Below, piece after piece: positions 1 to 9,183 of a stretch of DNA of 64,000 nucleotides. Under the pieces are notes generated by a model, which was given only the letters and a program-made list of their open reading frames with translations, had not been told where the DNA came from and did not search any database. Within the stretch, counting starts at the first letter, position 1, and each line of letters begins with the position of its first letter. Position numbers and translations under genes: made by a program. The stretch is from Shewanella mesophila (GTDB lineage: Bacteria; Pseudomonadota; Gammaproteobacteria; Enterobacterales; Shewanellaceae). The stretch lies in assembly GCF_019457515.1 (NCBI RefSeq), contig NZ_CP080421.1, forward strand, positions 2,108,001 through 2,172,000, read 5' to 3'.

Positions 1-36
1 CTAGTGGATTCTAACGCTAAGGAACGAAACGCTTAA
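1..36 (+). CDS. C-terminal end of an upstream gene (possibly lapA)
   Basis: Frame 1 is open from the window edge to a TAA at 34-36, one base before the lapB start. The 11 residues (LVDSNAKERNA) are too few to identify by sequence. In many Gammaproteobacteria lapA, a small inner-membrane protein gene, lies directly upstream of lapB, so this could be its tail. That identification rests on position only. Confidence 0.35.
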   Translation, partial: LVDSNAKERNA

Positions 37-37
37 T

Positions 38-1198
38 ATGTTAGAGATCCTGTTTCTGTTACTTCCCATTGCAGCGGGTTATGGCTGGTATATGGGGCGC
101 CGTAGCATTAGGCATAAACAGAATAGTAAACGTAAACAATTGAGTCGGGACTATTTTACTGGGCTTAACTTTTTACTCTCTAACGAATCAGATAAAGCGG
201 TTGATCTCTTCATCTCGATGCTTGATGTCGATGATGACACCATCGACACCCATCTTTCCCTTGGCTCACTATTTAGAAAACGAGGCGAAGTCGATCGCTC
301 TATACGCATTCATCAAAACCTAATTGCGCGACCTAGCTTGACTAACGAACAACGCGATATCGCCATGATGGAACTTGGCAAAGACTACTTGGCAGCTGGT
401 TTCTACGACAGGGCAGAAGAGATATTTCTTAACCTTGTGCGTCAAGAAGATCACAGTCAAGAAGCGGAAGACCAGCTAATTGCCATTTATCAAGTGACTA
501 AAGATTGGCAAAAAGCGATTGATATTATTCAGACGTTAAAACGTAAACGTCAGCAATCGCTGAAACACCTGTGCGCTCATCTTTACTGCGAGCTCGCGGA
601 TGAACAACAAGATCTTGAGTTAAAACTGAAGACACTTAGCTTGGCGCTGAAACAAGACAATAATTGTGGCCGAGCGCTATTACACTTAGCTAAACTCTAT
701 CTCAACCAACAAGATGTAGCGCACGGTAAAGAGATGATAGTTCGTCTTAAAGACGCTGACATTGAACTCTTTCCAGAAGCCCTCGCTATCGCCAATGAAT
801 TGTATCAATCACCCGATGAACGTAGCGCCTATCGTGAACTGCTTCGTGAAGCACTAGAGCAGGGCGCAGGTGCGAGTGTGGCGATAACCTTAGCACAGCA
901 CATGATTGAACATGGTGAGCTGCAAGATGCAGAAAAACTGATCTTAGATGGCCTCTATCGTCACCCGACAATGAAAAGCTTTCAGCATCTAATGAAGATG
1001 CAATTACAACATGCTGAAGATGGCCAGGCTAAGCAAAGCCTCAATATGCTATCTGAGTTAGTAGAACAACAAATCAAATATCGACCGAGTTACCGCTGCA
1101 CCGAGTGTGGATTTCCGTCACACACACTTTATTGGCATTGCCCCTCCTGCAAAAGTTGGGGTTCTATCAAGCGGATACGCGGTCTAGACGGTGAATAA
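38..1198 (+). CDS. lapB: Lipopolysaccharide assembly protein LapB (YciM)
   Basis: A 386-aa inner-membrane-anchored TPR protein that controls LPS synthesis by promoting FtsH-dependent turnover of LpxC. Residues 1-18 form a hydrophobic N-terminal anchor followed by a basic stretch. The middle is a series of helical TPR-like repeats. The C-terminus carries the rubredoxin-type metal site that marks LapB: Cys354-x2-Cys357 and Cys368-x2-Cys371. The length matches the family (E. coli LapB is 389 aa). The gene starts one base after the preceding stop codon, and pyrF begins 34 bases after its own stop, so the three are probably co-transcribed. Confidence 0.95.
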   Translation: MLEILFLLLPIAAGYGWYMGRRSIRHKQNSKRKQLSRDYFTGLNFLLSNESDKAVDLFISMLDVDDDTIDTHLSLGSLFRKRGEVDRSIRIHQNLIARPSLTNEQRDIAMMELGKDYLAAGFYDRAEEIFLNLVRQEDHSQEAEDQLIAIYQVTKDWQKAIDIIQTLKRKRQQSLKHLCAHLYCELADEQQDLELKLKTLSLALKQDNNCGRALLHLAKLYLNQQDVAHGKEMIVRLKDADIELFPEALAIANELYQSPDERSAYRELLREALEQGAGASVAITLAQHMIEHGELQDAEKLILDGLYRHPTMKSFQHLMKMQLQHAEDGQAKQSLNMLSELVEQQIKYRPSYRCTECGFPSHTLYWHCPSCKSWGSIKRIRGLDGE

Positions 1199-1232
1199 AT
1201 TAGCAAAAAATGCAAAGCATCAGGAGAGATTA

Positions 1233-1928
1233 ATGAGCAACAAACCTATCATAGTGGCATTAGATTTCGATAATAAGGCCGAAGCTTTGCAGCTCATTGA
1301 TCAGTTAGACCCAAACATGTGTCGTCTGAAAGTCGGCAAAGAGATGTTTACCTTGTTTGGTCCAGAGCTGGTTAACGAGATCCATAAGCGCAATTTCGAT
1401 CTGTTTTTAGACCTTAAATTTCATGACATCCCTAATACAGTTGCTAAAGCGGTTGCTGCGGCTGCAGAACTTGGGGTTTGGATGACCAATGTTCACGCTA
1501 GTGGTGGCTTAGCTATGATGCAAGCCGCTCAACAAGCATTATTGCCCTACGGTGACAAAGCCCCACTATTGATTGCGGTTACCGTATTGACTTCAATGAG
1601 TGACGACGATCTCAAGTTGCTTGGTATTAATGTTCCTGCAGCCGAACATGTTAAGCGTCTTGCTGCACTGACTCAACAGGCGGGGCTTGCAGGCATCGTG
1701 TGTTCTGCTCAAGAAGCGACTATGTTAAAAGCAGAATTTGGCCGAGCATTCAAATTAGTTACACCAGGTATTCGTCCAGCGGGCAGCGATAAAGGTGACC
1801 AACATAGGGTGATGACACCTGTTGAGGCGCTGGCTGCTGGCTCTGATTATCTGGTAATAGGTCGCCCAATCACTAAAGCTGCCGATCCTTTAGCAGCATT
1901 GACAGCAATACACGCATCGCTAAGCTAG
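1233..1928 (+). CDS. pyrF: Orotidine 5'-phosphate decarboxylase
   Basis: Decarboxylates OMP to UMP, the last step of de novo pyrimidine synthesis, in the cytoplasm. The protein begins [13 protein letters not shown] and has the family catalytic signature [11 protein letters not shown] (Asp-x-Lys-x2-Asp) near residue 60, plus the phosphate-binding end TPGIRP...[10 protein letters not shown] chose the ATG at 1233 because AGGAGAG lies just upstream and the product (231 aa) then has the family length. An in-frame ATG at 1191 would add 14 residues overlapping the end of lapB and has no clear ribosome binding site. Confidence 0.96.
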   Translation: MSNKPIIVALDFDNKAEALQLIDQLDPNMCRLKVGKEMFTLFGPELVNEIHKRNFDLFLDLKFHDIPNTVAKAVAAAAELGVWMTNVHASGGLAMMQAAQQALLPYGDKAPLLIAVTVLTSMSDDDLKLLGINVPAAEHVKRLAALTQQAGLAGIVCSAQEATMLKAEFGRAFKLVTPGIRPAGSDKGDQHRVMTPVEALAAGSDYLVIGRPITKAADPLAALTAIHASLS

Positions 1929-1988
1929 AGCATCCGAACAATTAACACAGAAGTTGACCTGACTGAAACATAATCCAAGGAGTTGAAA

Positions 1989-2792
1989 ATGTTTAATTAC
2001 CAAGGAAAGAATGTCGTTGTCGTTGGCGGTACGAGTGGGATTAACTTAGGGATCGCTAAGGCATTTGCTAAAGCAGGGGCTAACGTTGCTGTTGCGAGCC
2101 GAAGTCAAGAAAAGGTCACCGCTGCAGTTAGTCAGTTACAAGCGCTTAATCCAGAAGGCAAGATGATTGGCGTTGCCTTTGATGTCAGGGATGTCGATGG
2201 ATTAAGCGCAGGATTTGGCGTTATTGCTGACAAGTACCATCATATCGATGTCCTTGTCAGCGGCGCAGCAGGAAATTTCCCCGCTACCGCGGCTAAGTTG
2301 ACCGAGAATGGCTTTAAGTCTGTTATGGATATCGATCTGCTAGGCAGTTTTCAGGTACTTAAACAGGCCTATCCGCTGATGTCGAGACCTGGTTGTATTG
2401 TGCAGATCTCTGCACCTCAGTCTTATATCGCAATGCCAATGCAAGCACATGTCAGCGCAGCTAAAGCCGGTGTCGATATGTTGACGAAAAGCTTAGCGCT
2501 TGAATGGGGCGTAGAGGGGATAAGAGTCAACTCATTGGTACCTGGGCCGATTGCCGATACCGAAGGGTTCAATCGTCTTGCTCCAAGTGAGGCACTGCAG
2601 CAGAGCGTCGCTAAAAGCGTACCATTGCAGCGTAATGGCCAATGCCAAGATATTGCTAACGCGGCACTTTTTTTAGCTTCGCCATTGGCGAGTTATATTA
2701 CTGGTACTATCTTGCCTGTGGACGGCGGATGGTCCTTGGGCGGCGCAAGTATGGCAATGAGTGAGCTTGGTAAACTTGCTCAAAAGAGCTGA
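1989..2792 (+). CDS. SDR-family oxidoreductase, 2,4-dienoyl-CoA reductase-like
   Basis: A 267-aa Rossmann-fold short-chain dehydrogenase. The dinucleotide motif GGTSGINLG lies near residue 15, and SAAKAG, where classical SDRs have YxxxK, near residue 160. The position four before the lysine is Val, not the catalytic Tyr. Missing that Tyr and reading SAxAKAGV is typical of the DECR branch, which reduces 2,4-dienoyl-CoA during unsaturated fatty acid oxidation. The acyl-CoA dehydrogenase gene 0.8 kb downstream fits that reading. The start is the ATG at 1989, 6 bases after AAGGAG (1977-1982); an in-frame TTG at 1983 overlaps the usual spacing. The exact substrate is inferred. Confidence 0.8.
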   Translation: MFNYQGKNVVVVGGTSGINLGIAKAFAKAGANVAVASRSQEKVTAAVSQLQALNPEGKMIGVAFDVRDVDGLSAGFGVIADKYHHIDVLVSGAAGNFPATAAKLTENGFKSVMDIDLLGSFQVLKQAYPLMSRPGCIVQISAPQSYIAMPMQAHVSAAKAGVDMLTKSLALEWGVEGIRVNSLVPGPIADTEGFNRLAPSEALQQSVAKSVPLQRNGQCQDIANAALFLASPLASYITGTILPVDGGWSLGGASMAMSELGKLAQKS

Positions 2793-2844
2793 TTTTTTGA
2801 AAATAGATAGCATGAGAGATGCTATTGGATAAGCGAGAAAACTA

Positions 2845-3387
2845 ATGGCAAACCCATTTCAAGAACAACTGTTAAAGGCGGGTTTAGTAAGCAAGCAGAA
2901 AGTGCGTGATACTAAAACCCAAAAGCGTCGCGATCGTAAAGCGAAAGTAGATGACGGCTCCGAAGCGCTTAAGCAGGAGATCGCCGCGAAGAAACAGGCA
3001 CAAATCGATAAAGATAGAGCCTTAAACGAACAGCGTTTTGCCGAAGCGACTGAGAAAGGGCAAGTACGGGGGCTTATTACAGAGTTTAAGCGTCTCGCTA
3101 TTGAGGTCCCAAGAGATGCTGAAGTTAAATTCAACTACACCTTAGGTACAAAAATTTACTCGATTTATGTCAATGATAAATTGCAGAGTCAGCTTCTAAA
3201 TGGTCAATTGGGTATTGTGCGCCACGAAGAGGTCAGCTATTTGGTGCCCCATAAGTTAGCCGAACGGGTGCAACTATTAGTACCTGAGTGGTGTGGTTAC
3301 TTGTGGCAGCAAGATGATAATCTGCAAGCAGTAGAAGAAGATGATCCCTATGCAGATTATGTCATTCCAGACGATCTCATGTGGTAA
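2845..3387 (+). CDS. DUF2058 family protein (YaiL-like)
   Basis: A 180-aa cytoplasmic protein of the DUF2058/YaiL family, sometimes annotated as nucleoprotein or polynucleotide-associated enzyme. It opens with the family start MANPFQEQLLKAGLV, followed by a long highly charged, probably coiled-coil segment rich in Lys, Arg, Glu and Gln (about residues 20-75). The C-terminal half is globular and ends in an acidic tail (DDPYADYVIPDDLMW). No catalytic motif is visible and no function is established for the family. A terminator at 3414-3440 ends the transcript. Confidence 0.85.
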   Translation: MANPFQEQLLKAGLVSKQKVRDTKTQKRRDRKAKVDDGSEALKQEIAAKKQAQIDKDRALNEQRFAEATEKGQVRGLITEFKRLAIEVPRDAEVKFNYTLGTKIYSIYVNDKLQSQLLNGQLGIVRHEEVSYLVPHKLAERVQLLVPEWCGYLWQQDDNLQAVEEDDPYADYVIPDDLMW

Positions 3388-3413
3388 TGTTTTTATATAG
3401 TTTGAGTCTAATC

Positions 3414-3440
3414 GCCCTGCATTCGTTGCGGGGCTTTTTT
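3414..3440 (+). terminator. Rho-independent terminator after the DUF2058 gene
   Basis: GCCCTGC pairs with GCGGGGC (one G-T pair) across a 7-base loop, followed directly by six T residues. Confidence 0.85.
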
Positions 3441-3551
3441 ATGTCTAGCTGCAAGCCAAATCACGCTAATTAGCGACAAAAGACTTTATTCTAATGGCTA
3501 TCTAGTATAAGTTTAAACAAGTGTTTTAATCCTACGTTTAAGAGTGAAGAT

Positions 3552-5309
3552 ATGAATCCATACCAAGCACCGTTAGCCGATATGAAGTTTTTATTAGAGA
3601 AGGTATTTGATGCGCCTACAACTTGGGCCAACTTGCCAGAACTTACAGACGCTGTAGATATGGATACGGCACAGGCCATCATGGATGAAGCAGATAAGAT
3701 TGCTCGTGATCTTATTCATCCCATCAACCGCAGCGGCGATGAACAGGGTGTTCGTCACGAAGGTGGCAAGGTGATCACCCCTGATGGCTATAAGGCGGTA
3801 TATGATCAGTATGCCGAGGGTGGTTGGGTTGGACTGTGCGGTGACCCTGAGTTAGGTGGTATGGGGATGCCAAAAATGCTTGGGGTGCTGGTCGATGAAA
3901 TGGCTTATAGCGCCTGTAATGCATTTACGCTCTATGGCTCATTAACGGCTGGTGCCGCGCTGTGTATTAACGCTCACGGCACTGACGAGCTCAAGCAAAA
4001 ATATCTGCCAAATCTTTATAGTGGCGAGTGGGCGGGCGCGATGGATATGACCGAGCCGCAAGCGGGCTCTGATCTGCGTAACATTCGTACTAAAGCCGTA
4101 CCACAAGATGATGGTAGCTATTTGATCAGTGGTAGCAAGATTTTCATCACTGGTGGCGATCATGATTTGACTGAAAACGTCATTCATCTGGTTTTAGCCA
4201 AGTTGCCTGACTCAAACGGGATCTCACTGTTTTTAGTCCCCAAGATTAAGGTCGATGATAATGGTGAGCTGGGTGAAGCCAATGGTGTCACGGTTGGTTC
4301 GATTGAACACAAGATGGGGTTGAAGGGATCTGCGACTTGCGTCATGAATTATGATGAAGCGCAAGGCTATCTCATTGGCAAACCCAATCGCGGCCTAGTG
4401 TGTATGTTTACCATGATGAACTACGAGCGCTTGGCAATTGGCATCCAAGGATTAGGTACATCACAAGCAGCCTATCAGATGGCGGCAGACTATGCCAAAG
4501 AGCGCACCCAAGGGGTTGCGGCTGGCGGATCTGCAACTGGTGCGATTAGTGATCCTATTATTGTTCATGGTGATGTGCGCCGTATGCTGTTAACGATCCG
4601 AAGCTACACCGAAGCTGGGCGTGCCTTATCTGTGTTTACTGGTCAGCAGCTTGATTTAGCAAAATATGCCGAAGGCGAGGTCAAGGCAAAAGCGGCTCGT
4701 TATGTTGGTTTACTGACACCTGTAGCTAAAGCCTTTCTCAGCGACCGAGGACTCGATGCGGCCATTATGGCGCAGCAAGTATTCGGTGGTCATGGATATA
4801 TCCGCGAGACAGGCATTGAGCAGCTGGTACGAGATACTCGCATTGCCCAAATCTACGAAGGCACCAATGGTATTCAAGCCATCGATTTCTTAGGCCGTAA
4901 AACAACTGGCGATAACGTAACGGCGTTGACCGAGTTATTAGCTGAGCTAGAGGATCAGCTACAATCATTCGCTAACGTGAGTGACACTCATAAGCAGGCG
5001 ATCTCATCGCGCTTTAAGGCTCTGCTAACAGCTGCTCATCATATTAATGACAATAAAATAACACAGCCAGCGCTAATCAATGCGTGCGCCGTCGATTTCT
5101 TAGATGCGTTCGGTCATCTCATTTATGGTTATTTCTGGCTACTGATGGCAGAGCGCTCGGTAGATCATGAAGACACTGACTTTACAACAGTGAAAAGCCA
5201 GCTCGCCGAGTTTTACATGGCGAAGATTTTGCCTAAGGTCGATTACCATCTCGCTCAGGTAAATGCGGGAGATAGTATGATCATGGCAATGGAAGAAGCC
5301 ATTTTCTAA
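3552..5309 (+). CDS. Acyl-CoA dehydrogenase, DmdC-type long form
   Basis: A 585-aa FAD-dependent acyl-CoA dehydrogenase catalysing alpha,beta-dehydrogenation of acyl-CoA. The FAD/substrate signature MDMTEPQAGSDLRNIRTKA lies near residue 165, and the catalytic-base motif IAQIYEGTNGIQ, with its Glu, near residue 435. It is about 200 residues longer than medium-chain enzymes. The extra C-terminal helical domain matches the family that includes 3-methylmercaptopropionyl-CoA dehydrogenase (DmdC) and several fatty acyl-CoA enzymes. Whether it acts on fatty acids or on DMSP-derived thioesters cannot be told from sequence alone. It is monocistronic, flanked by terminators on both sides. Confidence 0.9.
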   Translation: MNPYQAPLADMKFLLEKVFDAPTTWANLPELTDAVDMDTAQAIMDEADKIARDLIHPINRSGDEQGVRHEGGKVITPDGYKAVYDQYAEGGWVGLCGDPELGGMGMPKMLGVLVDEMAYSACNAFTLYGSLTAGAALCINAHGTDELKQKYLPNLYSGEWAGAMDMTEPQAGSDLRNIRTKAVPQDDGSYLISGSKIFITGGDHDLTENVIHLVLAKLPDSNGISLFLVPKIKVDDNGELGEANGVTVGSIEHKMGLKGSATCVMNYDEAQGYLIGKPNRGLVCMFTMMNYERLAIGIQGLGTSQAAYQMAADYAKERTQGVAAGGSATGAISDPIIVHGDVRRMLLTIRSYTEAGRALSVFTGQQLDLAKYAEGEVKAKAARYVGLLTPVAKAFLSDRGLDAAIMAQQVFGGHGYIRETGIEQLVRDTRIAQIYEGTNGIQAIDFLGRKTTGDNVTALTELLAELEDQLQSFANVSDTHKQAISSRFKALLTAAHHINDNKITQPALINACAVDFLDAFGHLIYGYFWLLMAERSVDHEDTDFTTVKSQLAEFYMAKILPKVDYHLAQVNAGDSMIMAMEEAIF

Positions 5310-5355
5310 TTCGCATTTCGACAGCTGATGTTTTATTAAAATATCATACTTAACA

Positions 5356-5385
5356 AGCCCTAAGAGTGCGCTCTCAGGGCTTTCT
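5356..5385. terminator. Bidirectional terminator between acyl-CoA dehydrogenase and dacB
   Basis: AGCCCTAAGAG and CTCTCAGGGCT form an 11-bp stem with one mismatch and a 4-base loop, followed by TTTCTT. It lies between two convergent genes and probably serves both. Confidence 0.8.
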
Positions 5386-5396
5386 TATGGGATAAG

Positions 5397-6890
5397 CTAG
5401 GGGCTAGCGGTTTGTTGAATGGCGTCAGATGAGTCTAGTAATGTTTGTAAAAATAGGGCGCTAAACGGCGCTAGTTGCTCTTGCTGCGTCTTAGGGCTTT
5501 GGCCATTTTCCAATACGACGAATGCAATTTTCAGTTCGTTATCAAGGGATAAAAAGCCCGCCAGGTTATCTACGCCTTGCATAGACCCTGTTTTAGCGAT
5601 CACCTTATCTTTTAGTGGCGCTTTATTGTATGCGGTTTTATAACGCAAGGTACCGCTTTTACCCGAAACGGGTAATAAGGCGATAAGATGCTCAAACCGC
5701 GGATCGCGATAGATGAGTTGTAATACTTGCAGTAATTGATTTGCGCTAAGTAGGTTATAACGCGAAAGTCCAGAGCCATCCACTATCTGTGCGTGAGTCA
5801 AATTCACTCCTGCATCAGTTAAGACGGTAGAGACAGCTTTAGCACCATTAGCAAAGGTTCCTGGTTGCTCATAGACACTCTCGCCTATGGCTTTAAATAG
5901 TTGATCGGCAATCAAATTATCTGACTTCAACAGCATGGTTTCAATCAAGGATGCTAAAGATGGCGATTTATGCAAAGCGATCAGTTTAGCTTTAGTATCA
6001 ATAGCATTGGTTAATTTTACCTTACCCTTAACCCGTATTTTGGCCGACTTTATCACCTGGGCCACCAGCTGCTGCGCGTATAGACCAGGCTCGGTAATGG
6101 CGATAGCCAGCTTGACGGGGTGAGCTCCTGTAAAGCAGCCACCGATATGAAACTCATTTTGGGGTAGGCGTTGCAACGACAGCTCACAAAACGCTTGCTG
6201 GTTATTTTTATCGAAATAGGCTGTGGTGGTAATTTTCACTGGCAGGTAACGGGGAAAGCTGAGTTTAGCGCCATTATTGGCTAACATAGGGCTTAGCTGA
6301 CCCAAGATACAATTTTTATTGATCACGAAACGAGACACGGGGGCCGCGTAGCAAATTCCCAAATCATCCCAAACGACGCCAGGCGCCTTAAGCTGCTCGT
6401 TAGCTTGTCCAACTAAGTAGAGATTACCTGAGATTTCATACAGACCTAAATCGTTAAGTTGTTTAAACAGTTGCCGCAGATCATCGCTTGTTAAGGTTGG
6501 ATCGCCGCTAAAACGCAGATATAGATCGCCTTGCAGTTTGCCATGACGAATCGATGCGCTTGAGTGTAAGCTGGTGTCGAAAGTAAACTGTTCACTTAGC
6601 TGAGTGGTCGCCGCAACTGCGGTAAGTAACTTTTGGGTACTGGCTGGGACCATTAAGATGTCGGCATTGTAGCGGAAAACGGACTTGCTCGAAGTTAAGT
6701 CGACCGCTTCGAGCCCAATTTGAGAGTGAGGTGGTTTGATCACCGACATCATATTGTTTAGGTACTGAGTCGTGTCTGCATCCGCGATCGCAATGGTAGT
6801 TAACATTAAGTACAGCACAAGTGCACTTATCAGTGCATTAACACTCAGTATTTGGGTTAACTTGACAGTTAGCGTCGTAAAAAAAATCAT
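5397..6890 (-). CDS. dacB: D-alanyl-D-alanine carboxypeptidase/endopeptidase (PBP4)
   Basis: A periplasmic penicillin-binding protein of peptidase family S13 that trims and cleaves peptidoglycan cross-links. A long hydrophobic N-terminus (about residues 15-38, ending AIADA) acts as signal peptide or anchor. All three active-site motifs are present: SxxK in PASTQK near residue 84, SxN in KSDNLIAD near residue 325, and KTG in IAKTGSMQG near residue 435. The 497-aa length fits PBP4 proteins, which carry an inserted domain between SxxK and SxN. It is convergent with the acyl-CoA dehydrogenase gene. Confidence 0.92.
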   Translation of the reverse strand: MIFFTTLTVKLTQILSVNALISALVLYLMLTTIAIADADTTQYLNNMMSVIKPPHSQIGLEAVDLTSSKSVFRYNADILMVPASTQKLLTAVAATTQLSEQFTFDTSLHSSASIRHGKLQGDLYLRFSGDPTLTSDDLRQLFKQLNDLGLYEISGNLYLVGQANEQLKAPGVVWDDLGICYAAPVSRFVINKNCILGQLSPMLANNGAKLSFPRYLPVKITTTAYFDKNNQQAFCELSLQRLPQNEFHIGGCFTGAHPVKLAIAITEPGLYAQQLVAQVIKSAKIRVKGKVKLTNAIDTKAKLIALHKSPSLASLIETMLLKSDNLIADQLFKAIGESVYEQPGTFANGAKAVSTVLTDAGVNLTHAQIVDGSGLSRYNLLSANQLLQVLQLIYRDPRFEHLIALLPVSGKSGTLRYKTAYNKAPLKDKVIAKTGSMQGVDNLAGFLSLDNELKIAFVVLENGQSPKTQQEQLAPFSALFLQTLLDSSDAIQQTASP

Positions 6891-6931
6891 AACCTCACTA
6901 TCTGCCTCTCTGCTTGTTAGACCTAACGAGA

Positions 6932-7132
6932 TTATTGTTGCTTGTTACTTTTTGTAGAACGTTGCTCTGGAGCGTCATCTTTTTCCATCAATCGATATAA
7001 CCTTAAGGTCACAAAGGCGACCAGACCAATAAATAATGGCAGAATAAATATTCCAAGCTGAGTTTTAAAATGAAAAATTGCCCACGCTAAAATCAGCGTT
7101 ATGGCTAATGTAATAAGGATGTTTCTGTTCAT
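6932..7132 (-). CDS. Small inner-membrane protein, unknown function
   Basis: A 66-aa protein beginning MNRNILITLAITLILAW, with two hydrophobic segments (about residues 4-18 and 26-45) and a hydrophilic, charged tail ending KSNKQQ. The frame is open up to 7198, which would add a third hydrophobic stretch, but no convincing ribosome binding site decides between the starts. I do not recognise the family. It lies just upstream of dacB in the same direction and may share its transcript. Confidence 0.55.
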   Translation of the reverse strand: MNRNILITLAITLILAWAIFHFKTQLGIFILPLFIGLVAFVTLRLYRLMEKDDAPEQRSTKSNKQQ

Positions 7133-7360
7133 ACCATGCCCAATAGTGAGAAATAACACATTGTATATCGTCAGTGTTAAAAAAGCCGTAATCCACACTG
7201 CAAAAAAGGCTGAGTCCTCAAATTAGCGAGCTAAATATGGCTATTTGGTTAAATTAAAACCACTATTTGCTGACGCCACTCCCATTACAGCAGAAAAACC
7301 TTGCCCCTAGAGGCTTAAATCGGTAATTTCTATCACCTTAAGAAAAGGGATGGGATCACT

Positions 7361-7693
7361 ATGCCACATATTCGTATGCGCGGCTTACCGCAAGAGGCGG
7401 TTATAGAACTCAGCAAGACGTTAATTGATGAATTAGCGCTCCTTTGCCAGACAGCGCCCGGCGGCTTTACATTAGACTGGGTGCCGAGTATGAGTTACCG
7501 CCACGGAGAGGTGGACAGAGATTTCGTACAGGTCGAAGTGCTCTGGTTTCCCAAAGACCCTGAAACGCATCACGTAGTTGAGCAAGCTATTCGTCAAGCC
7601 ATATTATCGGTTTATATGTCGGCGAAACACATCTCAATCATGTTCACGACATTATCGCCAAGTTGCTACTATCGTGATGGACACCATTTTTAA
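7361..7693 (+). CDS. DUF1904 family protein
   Basis: A 110-aa protein of the DUF1904 family, which has a tautomerase-like small alpha/beta look (MPHIRMRGLPQEAVIELS at the start, then HHVVEQAIRQAI near the C-terminus). No activity is established for the family. AAAAGGGATGGGATCACT precedes the ATG and supplies a ribosome binding site. It ends 11 bases before the pssA start, so the two are very likely co-transcribed. Confidence 0.8.
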   Translation: MPHIRMRGLPQEAVIELSKTLIDELALLCQTAPGGFTLDWVPSMSYRHGEVDRDFVQVEVLWFPKDPETHHVVEQAIRQAILSVYMSAKHISIMFTTLSPSCYYRDGHHF

Positions 7694-7704
7694 AGGAGGA
7701 TGCC

Positions 7705-9018
7705 TTGCTGGATAAGCTAGGTGGGATTGCGTTACCAGACGATGCTATTCGTTGGTTGTTAACGCCACAGGCACTAAAGGCCGAATTATTAAAGCAGATC
7801 GCTCAGGCTAAGTTTGCCATTACTATTGCAGCGCTCTATCTAGAAGATGATGAAGCGGGACGAGAGATCCTCACAGCCTTAATGTTAGCGAAAGCCAATA
7901 ATCCTGAGTTAGATGTGACAGTGTTGGTCGATTTTCATCGCGCACGACGCGGCTTGATCGGTCACAAAGGTGATAGCGGTAACTATTTTATGTACCGTGA
8001 GTTTACCCAGAAGGCTGAACATCCGATCAAGATCTTAGGTGTGCCGGTTAAGTCTCGTGAATTTATGGGCGTGTTGCACCTTAAAGGTTTTGTGATTGAT
8101 GATACCGTGATCTTTAGCGGGGCCAGTCTAAATAATATCTACTTACATCAAGGTGATAAATACCGTTTTGACCGTTATCATGTGATCTCGTCGCCTGAGC
8201 TAGCACGCTCGATGAGACAGATGGTTAAAGACTATATTGAAGATGACAAAGCGGTAACCTCGTTGACTCAATCGAAAGAGAGTGAACAGTTGCCAGATAA
8301 AGTTGATGTGCGCACTCTTAAAACACGTCTTAGCGCGGCTAAGTATGAGTTTAAGTCGACCAAAACAGGAAATCGGATCACCCCGGTAGTTGGTCTAGGC
8401 CGTAAGCGCAATAAGCTTAATAAGTTAATCATTGATCTGGTTAGCCATTCAGCAGAGTCGCTGTTTATCTGTACCCCGTACTTTAATCCGCCGTATATTT
8501 TATCTCGGGCGCTATCAAAGCATCTTAAACAAGGTAAGCGTATCGATATTGTTGTCGGTGATAAGACGGCTAACGACTTCTTTATTCCGCCAGAAGAGGC
8601 GTTTTCGACGATTGGTGCATTGCCCTATTTATATGAACAGTCGTTACGTAAGTTTGCTAAGCGTCAGCAGTGGGCCATTGATTCGGGCCAGCTGAATATC
8701 CATTTATGGAAACATGGACGTAACAGTTATCATCTTAAAGGCATTAGCGCGGATAATCGCAACCATCTGATCACAGGCTCTAACCTTAATCCAAGAGCCT
8801 GGGCGCTTGATTTAGAAAATGGTCTACTGTTACAAGATGAAACGGGTTGCTGGAAAGAGCAGTTTAACAACGAACAGCAACATATCCTCGAACATACGGA
8901 GCGTCTGTATCACTACAGTCAAATAGAGACGTTACATGACTATCCTGCGCCAGTTAGAAAGATCATGAATCGTATTCGACGTATAAAGGCCGACTTTTTA
9001 CTCCGAAGAATACTTTAG
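7705..9018 (+). CDS. pssA: CDP-diacylglycerol-serine O-phosphatidyltransferase
   Basis: Makes phosphatidylserine from CDP-diacylglycerol and serine, the committed step to phosphatidylethanolamine. It belongs to the phospholipase D superfamily, Gram-negative PssA type. Both HKD motifs are visible: HLKGFVIDD...SGASLNN near residue 130 and HLKGISADNRN...GSNLNPRAW near residue 345. At 437 aa it is close to E. coli PssA (451). The start is a TTG, chosen because AAGGAGGA lies at 7693-7700 with correct spacing. The overlapping ATG at 7700 is in another frame. Confidence 0.94.
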   Translation: MLDKLGGIALPDDAIRWLLTPQALKAELLKQIAQAKFAITIAALYLEDDEAGREILTALMLAKANNPELDVTVLVDFHRARRGLIGHKGDSGNYFMYREFTQKAEHPIKILGVPVKSREFMGVLHLKGFVIDDTVIFSGASLNNIYLHQGDKYRFDRYHVISSPELARSMRQMVKDYIEDDKAVTSLTQSKESEQLPDKVDVRTLKTRLSAAKYEFKSTKTGNRITPVVGLGRKRNKLNKLIIDLVSHSAESLFICTPYFNPPYILSRALSKHLKQGKRIDIVVGDKTANDFFIPPEEAFSTIGALPYLYEQSLRKFAKRQQWAIDSGQLNIHLWKHGRNSYHLKGISADNRNHLITGSNLNPRAWALDLENGLLLQDETGCWKEQFNNEQQHILEHTERLYHYSQIETLHDYPAPVRKIMNRIRRIKADFLLRRIL

Positions 9019-9066
9019 CCCTGGTATCTTTAGCTCGTTAGCTAGCTAAACTGTGACTGATAAAAC

Positions 9067-9090
9067 AGCGAGCTTAAGGCTCGCTTTTTT
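9067..9090 (+). terminator. Rho-independent terminator after pssA
   Basis: AGCGAGC pairs with GCTCGCT across a 5-base loop, followed by five further T residues. Confidence 0.85.
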
Positions 9091-9183
9091 ATCATCCTAA
9101 CGCGTTATGAATTAAGCGTGTTACTTCAGATCGGGGATCTTGATATATAATCAAGTTTGCAATCAAAAATTTTAAAGGCATAA

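Noticed and set aside
1191..1232. Longer pyrF start
   Set aside because: It overlaps lapB and lacks a ribosome binding site, while ATG at 1233 follows AGGAGAG and gives the family length.
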